Shown one piece after another: positions 1 to 8,605 of a DNA stretch of 38,963 bases (the stretch's first letter is position 1; each line of letters opens with the position of its first letter). A program made the translations under genes and the position numbers. The notes under the pieces were generated by a model. It was not told the origin of the DNA, searched no databases, and saw only the letters and a program-made list of their open reading frames with translations. Source of the stretch: an uncultured Porphyromonadaceae bacterium (GTDB taxonomy: Bacteria; Bacteroidota; Bacteroidia; Bacteroidales; Muribaculaceae); assembly GCA_947176915.1 (NCBI GenBank), contig CAMWSM010000019.1, positions 1-38,963 on the forward strand, given 5' to 3'.

Positions 1-16
1 AATAATTGATGTCGTG

Positions 17-99
17 TGGGCGAAGATGGATTCGAACCACCGAAGGCATAAGCCAGCAGATTTACAGTCTGCCCCATTTGGCCACTCTGGTATTCGCCC
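17..99 (-). tRNA. tRNA-Tyr (GTA)
   Basis: On the minus strand the 7-bp acceptor stem GGGCGAA/TTCGCCC closes an 83-nt cloverleaf with a long variable arm, as expected for a class II tRNA. The anticodon loop reads CTGTAAA between GCAGA and TCTGC, giving anticodon GTA. The T-arm carries GGTTCGAATCC. The 3' CCA is not encoded, so it must be added after transcription. It has its own promoter just upstream. Confidence 0.97.
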
Positions 100-135
100 A
101 AGCACTGAGAAATGATTATTCTCCCAAATGCGATG

Positions 136-167
136 CAAAGTTAATAAGAAAAAAATATAAATCCAAA
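136..167 (-). promoter_or_regulatory. Promoter of tRNA-Tyr
   Basis: On the minus strand TTTG (164-167) is followed after 20 nt by TAACTTTG (136-143), a full match to the Bacteroidetes housekeeping promoter TTTG-N19-21-TAnnTTTG. Transcription would start about 30 nt upstream of the mature tRNA. Confidence 0.8.
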
Positions 168-180
168 TTATTTAGTTAAA

Positions 181-222
181 TTTTTTGAAAAAATATCCGA
201 AGTTTTCCAAAACTTCGGATAT
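181..222 (-). terminator. Rho-independent terminator of the aminotransferase gene
   Basis: A perfect 14-bp stem with a 2-nt loop (193-222; core CCGAAGTTTT) is followed on the minus strand by a run of T (188-193). It lies about 70 nt after the aminotransferase stop codon and separates that gene from tRNA-Tyr. Confidence 0.85.
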
Positions 223-228
223 TGGTCA

Positions 229-273
229 GACCAGTCAGACCAGTCAGACTTGTCTGACAAGTCCGACTGGTCT
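229..273. repeat. Five tandem 9-nt units forming a near-palindrome
   Basis: Five consecutive 9-mers all begin with GAC: GACCAGTCA twice, then GACTTGTCT, GACAAGTCC and GACTGGTCT. Positions 238-272 are an imperfect palindrome, with arms GACCAGTC/GACTGGTC and GACTTGTC/GACAAGTC; only the bases between octamers break the symmetry. It sits between the aminotransferase stop codon and its terminator, so it would be transcribed into the 3' UTR as a long hairpin. Confidence 0.85.
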
Positions 274-292
274 GTTGGAGGAAATTTTCCAT

Positions 293-1486
293 TTAGATGA
301 GCTTGGCGCTTGCTTCCTTTATGCGGCGCATTGCTTCGCGGATATTATCGTCGCTTGTGGCATAGCTCAGGCGCATATAGCCGGGAGCGCAGAATGCCTC
401 GCCGTCGACACATGCCACGTGAGCCTCCTCAAGAAGATACATTACATAGTCGCCGCTGTTCTTTATTTCACGGTCGCCTGCTTTCTTGCCGATATATGAT
501 GAGACTTCCGGGAAAAGATAGAATGCCCCCTGAGGTTCGTTGGTTATCCATCCGGGCATCTCCTTTGCAAGACTTACGATGAGATCGCGACGGCGTTCGA
601 AAGCCTTTCTCATCTCCTCAACACAATCAAGCGAACCTTCGTAGGCAGCCTCGGCAGCTTTTTGGGCTATAGAAGAGGTGCCGGAAGTGTATTGTCCCTG
701 AAGTTTTGTTACGGCCTTGGCGATGGGAAGCGGACCGGCCATGAAACCTATACGCCATCCGGTCATTGCGTATGCTTTTGAGACACCATTTATTATTACA
801 ACGCGATCGCGGACATTCTCAAATTCAGAAATGCTGTGAACCTCGCCTACGAAATTGATATGTTCGTAGATTTCATCAGCGAGAATTATTATGTCGGGAT
901 ATTTCGCAAGCACATCTGCCAGTCCTTTCAGTTCTTCGTAGCTGTAGATGCTTCCGGTAGGATTGGAAGGGGAGTTGAGCATGATCATGCGGGTCTTCGG
1001 AGTGATCGCCTTTTCGAGCTGCTCCGGAGTGATTTTGAAATCCTGCTCCACGCCGGCATATACCTGCACGGTAACCCCTTCGGCAAGTTTCACCATTTCT
1101 ACATAGCTCACCCAAGCGGGTACAGGTATTATCACCTCATCCCCCGGATTGATACAGGCGAGAAGCACGTTGCAGAGTTCCTGCTTTGCGCCGGTGCCGA
1201 CCACAATCTGTTCGGGAGCAAATTCGATCTTGTTTTCGCGGAGCAATTTTCCGCAGATTGCTTTTCTGAGAGAGAGATAGCCCGGCACGGGAGTATAACG
1301 TGAATAATTCTCGTCGATTGCTTTTTTAGCAGCCTCCTTAATGAAATGAGGAGTGTCGAAGTCAGGCTCGCCTACCGACATATTGATGACATCTACGCCT
1401 GATGCCTTCAGTTCGGCACTCTTTTGAGACATAGCAAGAGTAGCGGAAGGGGAGAGAGCCTGGATACGTTGTGAAATCTGGTTCAT
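293..1486 (-). CDS. Class I/II PLP aminotransferase, aspartate aminotransferase type
   Basis: This 397-residue protein, the usual length for the family, is a cytosolic fold-type I aminotransferase. It should transfer the amino group of aspartate to 2-oxoglutarate and may also act on prephenate, as related enzymes do. Visible landmarks are the N-terminal SVGEPDFDTP segment, NSPSNPTG around residue 171, the cofactor aspartate in LADEIYEH (D204), the Schiff-base lysine in GVSKAYAMTGWR (K237), and the substrate arginine in GYMRLSYA near the C terminus. These fit the aspartate aminotransferase I-gamma branch. The gene stands alone, with its own promoter at 1573-1603 and a strong terminator after it. 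The exact substrate cannot be fixed by reading; another amino donor is possible. Confidence 0.93.
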   Translation of the reverse strand: MNQISQRIQALSPSATLAMSQKSAELKASGVDVINMSVGEPDFDTPHFIKEAAKKAIDENYSRYTPVPGYLSLRKAICGKLLRENKIEFAPEQIVVGTGAKQELCNVLLACINPGDEVIIPVPAWVSYVEMVKLAEGVTVQVYAGVEQDFKITPEQLEKAITPKTRMIMLNSPSNPTGSIYSYEELKGLADVLAKYPDIIILADEIYEHINFVGEVHSISEFENVRDRVVIINGVSKAYAMTGWRIGFMAGPLPIAKAVTKLQGQYTSGTSSIAQKAAEAAYEGSLDCVEEMRKAFERRRDLIVSLAKEMPGWITNEPQGAFYLFPEVSSYIGKKAGDREIKNSGDYVMYLLEEAHVACVDGEAFCAPGYMRLSYATSDDNIREAMRRIKEASAKLI

Positions 1487-1572
1487 TTCTGTTAAATTTA
1501 AGGTTTGTCAGGACTCCGAATGTTTCCTGGCAGAAACCACTCCGGAGCAAAAAAGAGCTAATTATTAGACTG

Positions 1573-1603
1573 CGAAGATAGTTAAATAATATGAGGAGAC
1601 AAA
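1573..1603 (-). promoter_or_regulatory. Promoter of the aminotransferase gene
   Basis: On the minus strand TTTG (1600-1603) and TATCTTCG (1573-1580, one mismatch to TAnnTTTG) are 19 nt apart. The predicted 5' UTR is about 80 nt. It lies back to back with the promoter of the next gene. Confidence 0.6.
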
Positions 1604-1607
1604 ATAT

Positions 1608-1640
1608 TTTGGGATAAGATAAAAAATTTAATTAACTTTG
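1608..1640 (+). promoter_or_regulatory. Promoter of the DUF4836-like gene
   Basis: TTTG (1608-1611) and TAACTTTG (1633-1640) are 21 nt apart, a full consensus match. Because transcription should start near 1647, the earlier in-frame TTG at 1638 cannot be the start of the downstream gene. Confidence 0.75.
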
Positions 1641-1736
1641 TGCGCTACACTCTTATGTGTGGCGTTATTTAATTGTTATTTAATTAAGGAGGAATATTCT
1701 CCAAGTGATGCCCGAAATAAAAAAGACAATAAATAT

Positions 1737-3092
1737 ATGACAAGTAAAAATTTATTCTTCAGGCATGGCATAAAGGCTATGTTATGTCTGATAGCAGTAG
1801 TGTTAACCACGTTGACATCTTGTAAGAAAGAATCATCCGACGTGTCGTCTCTTCTTGCCACAGTTCCATCTTCAGCCGGCGCGGTCGTCGGCGTAAATCT
1901 GAAGACCGTTCTTGAGAAAGCTGATTGTGAAGTCAACGGCTCCTCTATAAAGGCCGGAAAAGAGTTGGAGAACTGGCTTGCGAGCGTCAAGCAGCCGGGG
2001 TCAAAGGGTGAGATGCTCCGGGTGTTCCTGAACAGCGACAGCGGCGTTGATCCTCAAGGAATGGTTGCCTTTATTGATGCTTACAGCACTTACGCAACCG
2101 CTATGCTTGCCGATACTGACAAGTTCATCTCTTTTGTGGAGGAACAGACCGGAGGAAAATTTTCTGAAGCTGAAGGGGGGGTGAAAGTATGCGGTAATAT
2201 TGCCATATATGGAGCCCAGATGTGGATTTCCTCCAATTCTACGACCATAGATGCAAAGGCTATAAAAAACTATGCCACTCTCAGCGAGAATCAGAATTTC
2301 CTTACAAAAAATGTTTCCAATCCACTCGTGGAAATGGAGAGTGATGTCGTTACATGGGGCGACATAAGCACTCTGGCTAAGTCGTTTCTTTCTTTTGGAG
2401 AGATGGCTCAATATAATATGGTGGTAGGCGCTCTGTTCGATAATCCTGTCAGCATGGCGCTTTCCGTTGACTTCGAGAAAGGGAAGCTTAAGGCGAAGAT
2501 AAAGGTGCTCAACGACAAAGGGGAAACTGCCAAGTTCCTTCTGCCTACAAAGAAGATTGACGCCGACGTTGTGAAGGGTCTTGGCGGAACTGCCGATGTT
2601 GTAGTTGCCGCTAACATAAGCAAGGATTTTACAAAAAAAGTTGAGAAGATGGTGTCTTCATTCGGAGGAGGGATGTTCGACAGTTATCTGAAGCCCCTTG
2701 CATGCGTGGACGGCACAGTTGCAGTTGCGGCAGGAGTCAGGGAGAACGGTGAGACTCCGTTGAGCGGCATTGTTCAGACCGATGGCAATCCCACCCCTGA
2801 AGTGATGAATTTCCTTTCACAGTTCGGCTCCACCAAGAAGGAAGGAAATTCAGTTATGTTCAGCAAAGGGAAGGTGTCAGGAGATTTGAATGTGGAAGAG
2901 ATGGCATCTTCACTTAAAGGGGCATGGTTAGGAGGTCAATACTCGCTTTCCGCCAACAGTAAGAACTATAAGGCTGCGGCTATGCTTCTTATCCCTGACG
3001 GAGGGGGACTGCGTCTGGAAATTCAGGTTGATGGAAAAGACACTTCAAAGAATATCCTTCTTAACGTATTGAAGGATTTCTCTTCAAGATGA
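1737..3092 (+). CDS. DUF4836-like lipoprotein
   Basis: This is a 451-residue predicted lipoprotein, taking the ATG at 1737; the longer reading from 1638 overlaps the promoter. A charged N terminus and hydrophobic stretch lead to the lipobox TLTSC with KK after the cysteine. The mature protein opens with a segment like LLATVPSSAGAVVGVNLKTVLEK, which is why I place it in the Bacteroidetes DUF4836 family; I cite the residues only as two pieces, VPSSAGAVVGVN and LKTVLEK. The remainder is soluble, with repeated alternating beta-like and charged stretches. Its function is unknown. The ABC ATPase gene starts only 10 nt after its stop codon, so the two and the following permease may form one transcript. 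Confidence 0.75.
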   Translation: MTSKNLFFRHGIKAMLCLIAVVLTTLTSCKKESSDVSSLLATVPSSAGAVVGVNLKTVLEKADCEVNGSSIKAGKELENWLASVKQPGSKGEMLRVFLNSDSGVDPQGMVAFIDAYSTYATAMLADTDKFISFVEEQTGGKFSEAEGGVKVCGNIAIYGAQMWISSNSTTIDAKAIKNYATLSENQNFLTKNVSNPLVEMESDVVTWGDISTLAKSFLSFGEMAQYNMVVGALFDNPVSMALSVDFEKGKLKAKIKVLNDKGETAKFLLPTKKIDADVVKGLGGTADVVVAANISKDFTKKVEKMVSSFGGGMFDSYLKPLACVDGTVAVAAGVRENGETPLSGIVQTDGNPTPEVMNFLSQFGSTKKEGNSVMFSKGKVSGDLNVEEMASSLKGAWLGGQYSLSANSKNYKAAAMLLIPDGGGLRLEIQVDGKDTSKNILLNVLKDFSSR

Positions 3093-3102
3093 TTCCATAG
3101 AG

Positions 3103-3753
3103 ATGATGATAAAAGAAATAACTCTCGAGGGGATGCTTCCGCGTGTGTTTTCCGCGGAGAGCATCCCTTTTTCAGAGGTATGGAAAAGCACCCTGACCTT
3201 CCGGAGAGGATGCTTCTATCTTGTAGAGGCTGCAAGTGGGGGAGGGAAGTCGTCGATGTGCTCCTTTATATATGGGGCGCGCCGCGATTTCGAGGGAAGG
3301 CTTCTTTTTGACGGCAATGACACGGAGAGTCTAAAAATCGACCAATGGCAGAAATTGCGTCGTGAAAGCCTCGCCTATCTTCCGCAGGAACTCTCCCTAT
3401 TCCCCGAATTGACCGCTCTGCAGAACATAGAGTTGAAAAATTCACTTACGGGATATGTAGAGAAAGGGCGCATCGAGGAATGGCTTCATATATTGGGAAT
3501 AGATTCTCGTCGTGACTATCCTGTCGGGAGGATGTCGGTGGGCCAGCAGCAGAGAGTGGGGCTTATAAGAGCGATCTGCCAGCCTTTCGACTTTATTCTT
3601 CTCGATGAACCCGTTAGCCATCTCGATGAGGAGAACAACCGCATAGCCGCACGCATGATTATGGAGGAGGCGAGACGTCAGGGAGCCGGAGTTATCTCCA
3701 CTTCCGTAGGAAATCCGCTTCTTATGGAAGATGCCTTGTCGCTGAAGTTATAA
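3103..3753 (+). CDS. ABC transporter ATP-binding protein (LolD/MacB-like), degenerate H-loop
   Basis: This 216-residue ATPase should power the FtsX-like permease encoded 39 nt downstream. Motifs in order are a Walker A at 43-51 reading AASGGGKSS, with Ala in place of the usual first Gly; a Q-loop in YLPQELSLF (Q95); the signature MSVGQQQRV (144-152); Walker B FILLDEP (164-170); and a D-loop SHLD (172-175). At the H-loop, where relatives have THD, it reads TSV (200-202), so the switch histidine is absent. The order and length match the small LolD-type ATPases that drive envelope or peptide export. The start could be either of two adjacent ATG codons at 3103 or 3106. The missing histidine suggests slow or altered hydrolysis. 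Confidence 0.88.
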   Translation: MMIKEITLEGMLPRVFSAESIPFSEVWKSTLTFRRGCFYLVEAASGGGKSSMCSFIYGARRDFEGRLLFDGNDTESLKIDQWQKLRRESLAYLPQELSLFPELTALQNIELKNSLTGYVEKGRIEEWLHILGIDSRRDYPVGRMSVGQQQRVGLIRAICQPFDFILLDEPVSHLDEENNRIAARMIMEEARRQGAGVISTSVGNPLLMEDALSLKL

Positions 3754-3792
3754 TGCCAAAAGAGAATCTCCGGAATTAAAATATTAATATCC

Positions 3793-4974
3793 ATGATAGG
3801 GAAACTGTTACGTAAAAATACCTCACCGGCACGAATAGCCGGCTTCCTGCTTTCTAATTTCATCGGACTTGCGATAATTGTGGGAGGATTGCAGTTTTAC
3901 GAAGATGCCTCCTCTCTTTTCACAAGCGAGGACAGTTTTGTGAAAAGCGATTTCCTTGTGATCAATAAGAAGGTAACTTCTGCCAATACGTGGGACCGAG
4001 GGAGTTCAGACTTTTCGCGAGAAGAGATAGCCGACCTCAAGGGGCAGCCCTGGGTAAGAGATGTCGGTGAGTTTTCCTCAGCCGACTATCGAGTTATGGC
4101 TTCGGTCAATCAAGGGGGAAGAGGGATGTCGACGCTCCTGTTCTTTGAGTCCATACCTGATGGTTTTGTCGATGCCGGAGGAAGCGCGTGGAATTACCGC
4201 CCGGGGGAAGAGATTGTGCCGTTGATAATTTCCAAAGACTATCTCACTCTTTATAACTTCGGTTTTGCCAATTCAGCCGGATTGCCTCAGATGTCGGAGA
4301 GCATCATGAGCGGAATCCCTTTGCAGCTTACACTCACCTCGGAAGACGGTCTGCGCCGCAAGGTCATGCAAGGCAGAGTGGTAGGTTATTCAAACCGTCT
4401 TAACACCATCCTTGTCCCTGACTCCTTTATGGAATGGAGCCGCCGGGAATTAGGTTCGGGTAAGTCGGAGAGTCCTTCCCGCCTCATCGTAGATGTCAAC
4501 AGTCCCGGAGATGTGGCGATAAAGAAATATCTTGATGAACATTCCCTGGAGGTGGCGGGCGACAAGACAGGATCCTCCGCCTCCTATCTGCTGAAAGTTG
4601 TAGTTGGGATCGTTCTTGCCGTGGGCATTGTCATAACTCTCCTCTCGTTCTTTATCCTGCTTCTTTCTATGTCGCTTCTGATGGAGAAAAATCGTGACAA
4701 GCTTCATTCCCTCCTGATGTTAGGATGTCCTGTTAAAGATGTGGCTGCGCCATATATCCGGATAGTAGTCGGAGTGTCGGTTCTGGCGTATCTGCTTGCA
4801 GTCGGATGCAGCGAATGTCTGCGTCTCAGCTATACAGGAGCTCTTGAAGGACTTGGGGCAGAGAAAGGGGGATGGTGGTTTGCTCCTGCCGTCGGGCTGT
4901 TGCTGACCCTGATAATGATAATATTTAATGTCCGGTCAGTGAGAAGAAGGGTGATAAATTCCTTTCGTAATTAA
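3793..4974 (+). CDS. FtsX-like ABC transporter permease
   Basis: This 393-residue inner membrane protein is the likely partner of the upstream ATPase. One transmembrane helix lies near residues 17-35, followed by a periplasmic domain of about 220 residues, then three helices around 265-295, 318-345 and 360-382. This 1+3 layout is that of the FtsX/MacB/LolC permease fold. The stretch after the second helix, with charged EKNRDKLHSLLMLGCP, resembles the cytosolic coupling region of these proteins. The substrate is not evident; lipoprotein release, peptide export or signalling are all possible. No strong terminator follows. Confidence 0.85.
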   Translation: MIGKLLRKNTSPARIAGFLLSNFIGLAIIVGGLQFYEDASSLFTSEDSFVKSDFLVINKKVTSANTWDRGSSDFSREEIADLKGQPWVRDVGEFSSADYRVMASVNQGGRGMSTLLFFESIPDGFVDAGGSAWNYRPGEEIVPLIISKDYLTLYNFGFANSAGLPQMSESIMSGIPLQLTLTSEDGLRRKVMQGRVVGYSNRLNTILVPDSFMEWSRRELGSGKSESPSRLIVDVNSPGDVAIKKYLDEHSLEVAGDKTGSSASYLLKVVVGIVLAVGIVITLLSFFILLLSMSLLMEKNRDKLHSLLMLGCPVKDVAAPYIRIVVGVSVLAYLLAVGCSECLRLSYTGALEGLGAEKGGWWFAPAVGLLLTLIMIIFNVRSVRRRVINSFRN

Positions 4975-5161
4975 CATATTATAACTAAAATAATATAAAA
5001 TTTAAGTTTCTAAGCGCTCCTTCACTATAAAATTCGTTGCAAAAGATATAATAAAACCGGGATTTTGGGATAAGGCAATGGAATCAAAACAGACTAAAAA
5101 TTTGAGGTAAATAGAAAAAATGAGATATTTATTGTAAAATATGTTGCATAACATGTTTTGG

Positions 5162-5198
5162 TGTTAATATTGTTAATTAACATTGTTAACGGTGTTAA
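5162..5198 (+). promoter_or_regulatory. Four phased TGTTAA repeats, candidate activator site of the sus operon
   Basis: TGTTAA occurs at 5162, 5171, 5184 and 5193, that is, with spacings of 9, 13 and 9 nt, so two identical pairs lie 22 nt apart (two helical turns). The middle also contains the perfect palindrome TGTTAATTAACA (5171-5182). The array ends about 30 nt before the -7 element of the susC promoter, a normal place for an activator. The rest of 4975-5161 is AT-rich with no gene that I can see. Confidence 0.5.
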
Positions 5199-5226
5199 AA
5201 TGCCTTAACGAAAATAAATAAATTCT

Positions 5227-5234
5227 TACTTTTG
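5227..5234 (+). promoter_or_regulatory. Promoter -7 element of the sus operon
   Basis: TACTTTTG matches TAnnTTTG. No TTTG stands at the expected upstream distance, which fits a promoter that needs an activator. Transcription from about 5241 gives a leader of about 180 nt before susC, holding a short hairpin GTCTAAAGAC and a possible 49-codon reading frame (5257-5406) whose reality I cannot judge. Confidence 0.6.
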
Positions 5235-5423
5235 CGATGTGTTTGCCGACAAAGCCATGGAAAGCTCGAGAAGAAGTTTCCCCCTACATTGTCTAAAGAC
5301 GCGAAGCAGCAGATGGATGACGCTGATGAGCATTTCTAATCGTCTGATCCTCATTGGCAATCCGCCCACTATGAATAGAAAGAAGTTAAAACTCAATATC
5401 AACTAAATTTTTCCAATTCTTGC

Positions 5424-8400
5424 ATGAAGAACATCTGTTTTCATCTGAACAGGAAGTTATGGCTGACACTCGCGTTAGTGCTTAGCCTTGCGCTTCCCGG
5501 ATTCGCTCAGAAGATCACTGTTCACGGCTACGTGGATGATGAACTGGGTGATGCTCTGATTGGTGCCACCGTAATGGAAAAAGGCACATCGAATGGTACG
5601 TCGACAGACATTGATGGTAACTTCGTCCTTAATGTCGCTCCGAACGCGACTTTGGTGATAAGTTACATCGGCTATGATCCTATGGAGGTAGCAGTCAACG
5701 GCCAGACTAACATCAAGGTGACCATGAAAGAAAACGCCACCACCCTTGAGGCGGCTGTCGTAATCGGTTATGGTAGTGTAAAGAAATCTGATGCCACAGG
5801 TTCGGTGGCAGTCGTAACTCCGGATGACATCGACGCCGGTATCTCGACTTCAGCACAGGACCTTCTCGTAGGCGCCAGCCCGGGTGTGGTTGTAACAACC
5901 TCCGGTGGTGATCCTACCGGCAACGCAAACATCCGTATTCGTGGCGGTTCCTCACTGTCAGCGTCCAATGACCCTCTTATCGTCATTGACGGTGTGCCTC
6001 AGAGCAACCAGAGCAACGCAGGCGGCACAAACGCCCTGACCATGCTCAACCCCAACAACATCGAGAGCATGACCATCCTTAAGGATGCTTCCGCAACCGC
6101 TATTTACGGTTCGCGCGCATCTAACGGTGTCATCATCATCACAACCAAGAAAGGCAAGAGCGGACGTCCGCAGGTAAACTTTGCTGCCAACTTCCACGTG
6201 AACACTGCCCGCAAGACCCTCAAGATGATGAAGACAAGCGAATATGTAGGTCTCATCGAGCAGTATGGTAACGACCGTGCAAAGGAAATGCTTTATTCAA
6301 ATCCTATCAACCCCGAGCTCGGCACTCAGGCAGGTACAGCTTACAACCTTTATGACACTGACTGGCAGAAACAGGTGCTCCGCACTGCTTTCTCTCAGGA
6401 TTACTCACTCAGCGTTGGTGGTTCTGCAGGTTTCCTCCCCTATCGTGTGAATGCTTCTTACACCAACAACCAGGGTATCATCAAAACCTCTTCAATGGAA
6501 CGTACAACAGTAGGTTTCAACCTTACTCCGAAGTTCCTTGACGATCATCTCTCTGTTCAGCTTAACGCACAGGGTTCATACGTTAAGACAGGTAATGCTG
6601 CCGGTGTTGTAGGTGGTGCTGTAGGTATGGCTCCTGTTTATCCCGTATATACTAATTATGCGATGGCTTCTCCTGATATGCCGATGGCGTTCAACGGATA
6701 TTACAATATCCTTCAGACTACAGGTGCTCCTGAGGAGAATGCTTCCGAGAACCCCCTTCAGCTTCTCGAAAACCAGAAGAGCATAGGCAAGACCCTCAAC
6801 TCTACCGGTAACATCGCTATCGATTATTCTCTCCACTGGCTACCCGAACTCCACTTCAACCTCAACCTCGGTTATCAGGTTTCCAAGAATGATTCCCATA
6901 CTGACGTTGATCCCAACTCTATCATGGCGTGGAGAAGCAACTATAAGGATGGTGCCGGCACTCACTACACATGGTATGAACTCCAGCGCAACACCAACCT
7001 CTCATTCTTCATCAACTATAAGAAGGATTTTGAGGCAGCAAAATCTAACGTTGACGTAACTCTCGGTTACGACTGGCAGCGTTTTGACTATCATGGCCGC
7101 AGCCAGACTTTGATCAATACCCTTGGCTATAACCTCGGTTTCGCCGGCGGTATCTATTCAATCACTCCCAATCCTGCATCAGAGAGCCATATCGGTCACG
7201 CTTACGAGGATGCTCCTATGAGCCGTTGGGGTAACATTAACCAGCTCGTATCATTCTTCGGACGTATCAACTATATCTTCGACGACACTTACCTCCTTAC
7301 CTTCACTCTCCGTGATGACGGTTCTTCACGTTTCTCAAAAGACAACCGTTGGGGTCTCTTCCCCGCGCTTGCTCTTGGTTGGAAGATCAACAATATGTCA
7401 TTTATGGAGAACACCCGCGGCTGGCTCAACGACTTCAAGCTCCGTCTCGGCTGGGGTGAGACAGGTCAGCAGGATATAGGTCAGTATTTCGGTTATCTCC
7501 CGATCTATACAGACTCCTATCAGCTCGGCTTCTCTTATCTTAACCCGACTAACCCGATTAATCCTGATGGCAGCTACAACTGGATCAATCCTTACTATCC
7601 CCAGTCATACAACGCTGACCTCAAGTGGGAGACAACAACCACTTGGAACGTCGGCCTTGACATGGGCTTCATGAATAACCGCATCACTCTTGCAGCCGAC
7701 TGGTATCTCCGCAAGACCCGCGACCTTCTCTCATACGTTCCGACTGCCGCTACCAATACTTCAAACTATCAGTGGCGCAACATCGGTGATATGGAAAACC
7801 TCGGTGTCGAGGTTACTGTAGGTGCCAAGCCTGTCATGACAGACGACTTCACTTGGAACACCAGCGTGAATGTTGCTTGGAACAAGAACAAGATTACAAA
7901 ACTCCAGGGCTCAGGATCCGATTCTGCTATCTCAGCTATCGGTCTTCCTTCCGGTACAGGCGGTAATCTCGGATGGCATATCGTAGGTCAGCCTGCGTTT
8001 ACTTTCAAGGTTTACGAGCAGGTTTACGACCAGAACGGCAATCCTCTCGAAGGTCAATATGTTGACCAGAACCAGGATGGCCTTATCAATGATGACGACC
8101 TCATCATGTATCACAGCAAGGATCCCAAAGTGACTGCTACTTGGAACAACAATTTCTCTTGGAAGAACTGGGATCTCGGCATCTCACTCCGTGCTAACTT
8201 CGGCAACTACGTTTACAACAACCTGAAATATTCAAACAGCCGTATCTACAGCGTCTCTGCCGCACAGTATCAGCTTGGCAACCTCCTTGCTGACGGCTTC
8301 CTCTTCAAGGATGCTTCAAGCGCACAGCAGCTTCCTCTTTCAAGCTACTTCGTAGAGAACGCAAGCTTCGTACGTTGCGACAACATCACACTCGGATATA

Positions 8401-8573
8401 CATTCCACGATGTTTTCAAAGGCACAACAATGATTCGTCTGTTCGCAGCTGTTCAGAATCCTTTCGTAATAACCAAGTTCACAGGTATCGATCCTGAGGA
8501 GTTCGGTGGTGTTCAGAGCGATCCGTATCCCCGTCCAATCACAACATCACTCGGTCTTGTGGTAACATTCTAA
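5424..8573 (+). CDS. SusC/RagA-family TonB-dependent outer membrane transporter
   Basis: This 1049-residue protein is the outer membrane channel of a glycan utilisation locus; it would import oligosaccharides using TonB energy. It has a signal peptide ending near FAQ (residue 29), a carboxypeptidase-regulatory-like beta-sandwich (about 30-110), then a plug domain with the SusC hallmarks VIGYGSVKKSD, DPLIVIDGVP and LKDASATAIYGSRASNG. The rest is rich in alternating aromatic beta strands of a 22-strand barrel and ends in the aromatic-terminated strand LGLVVTF. Codons end mostly in C or T and the frame is intact, suggesting strong expression. susD follows 32 nt later. The neighbours point to starch or another alpha-glucan, but that is an inference. 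Confidence 0.96.
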   Translation: MKNICFHLNRKLWLTLALVLSLALPGFAQKITVHGYVDDELGDALIGATVMEKGTSNGTSTDIDGNFVLNVAPNATLVISYIGYDPMEVAVNGQTNIKVTMKENATTLEAAVVIGYGSVKKSDATGSVAVVTPDDIDAGISTSAQDLLVGASPGVVVTTSGGDPTGNANIRIRGGSSLSASNDPLIVIDGVPQSNQSNAGGTNALTMLNPNNIESMTILKDASATAIYGSRASNGVIIITTKKGKSGRPQVNFAANFHVNTARKTLKMMKTSEYVGLIEQYGNDRAKEMLYSNPINPELGTQAGTAYNLYDTDWQKQVLRTAFSQDYSLSVGGSAGFLPYRVNASYTNNQGIIKTSSMERTTVGFNLTPKFLDDHLSVQLNAQGSYVKTGNAAGVVGGAVGMAPVYPVYTNYAMASPDMPMAFNGYYNILQTTGAPEENASENPLQLLENQKSIGKTLNSTGNIAIDYSLHWLPELHFNLNLGYQVSKNDSHTDVDPNSIMAWRSNYKDGAGTHYTWYELQRNTNLSFFINYKKDFEAAKSNVDVTLGYDWQRFDYHGRSQTLINTLGYNLGFAGGIYSITPNPASESHIGHAYEDAPMSRWGNINQLVSFFGRINYIFDDTYLLTFTLRDDGSSRFSKDNRWGLFPALALGWKINNMSFMENTRGWLNDFKLRLGWGETGQQDIGQYFGYLPIYTDSYQLGFSYLNPTNPINPDGSYNWINPYYPQSYNADLKWETTTTWNVGLDMGFMNNRITLAADWYLRKTRDLLSYVPTAATNTSNYQWRNIGDMENLGVEVTVGAKPVMTDDFTWNTSVNVAWNKNKITKLQGSGSDSAISAIGLPSGTGGNLGWHIVGQPAFTFKVYEQVYDQNGNPLEGQYVDQNQDGLINDDDLIMYHSKDPKVTATWNNNFSWKNWDLGISLRANFGNYVYNNLKYSNSRIYSVSAAQYQLGNLLADGFLFKDASSAQQLPLSSYFVENASFVRCDNITLGYTFHDVFKGTTMIRLFAAVQNPFVITKFTGIDPEEFGGVQSDPYPRPITTSLGLVVTF

Positions 8574-8605
8574 TCTTTCCATAATCTGAAGAATAGAACA
8601 TTAAT

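Noticed and set aside
185-499. A 104-codon plus-strand frame over the 9-nt repeats
   Set aside because: Its start lies in a terminator stem, it reads through the repeat and then antisense into the aminotransferase gene.
5257-5406. A 49-codon frame in the susC leader
   Set aside because: There is no recognisable domain, the frame is rich in Arg and Ser, and there is no independent support. It is kept only as a note under the promoter.
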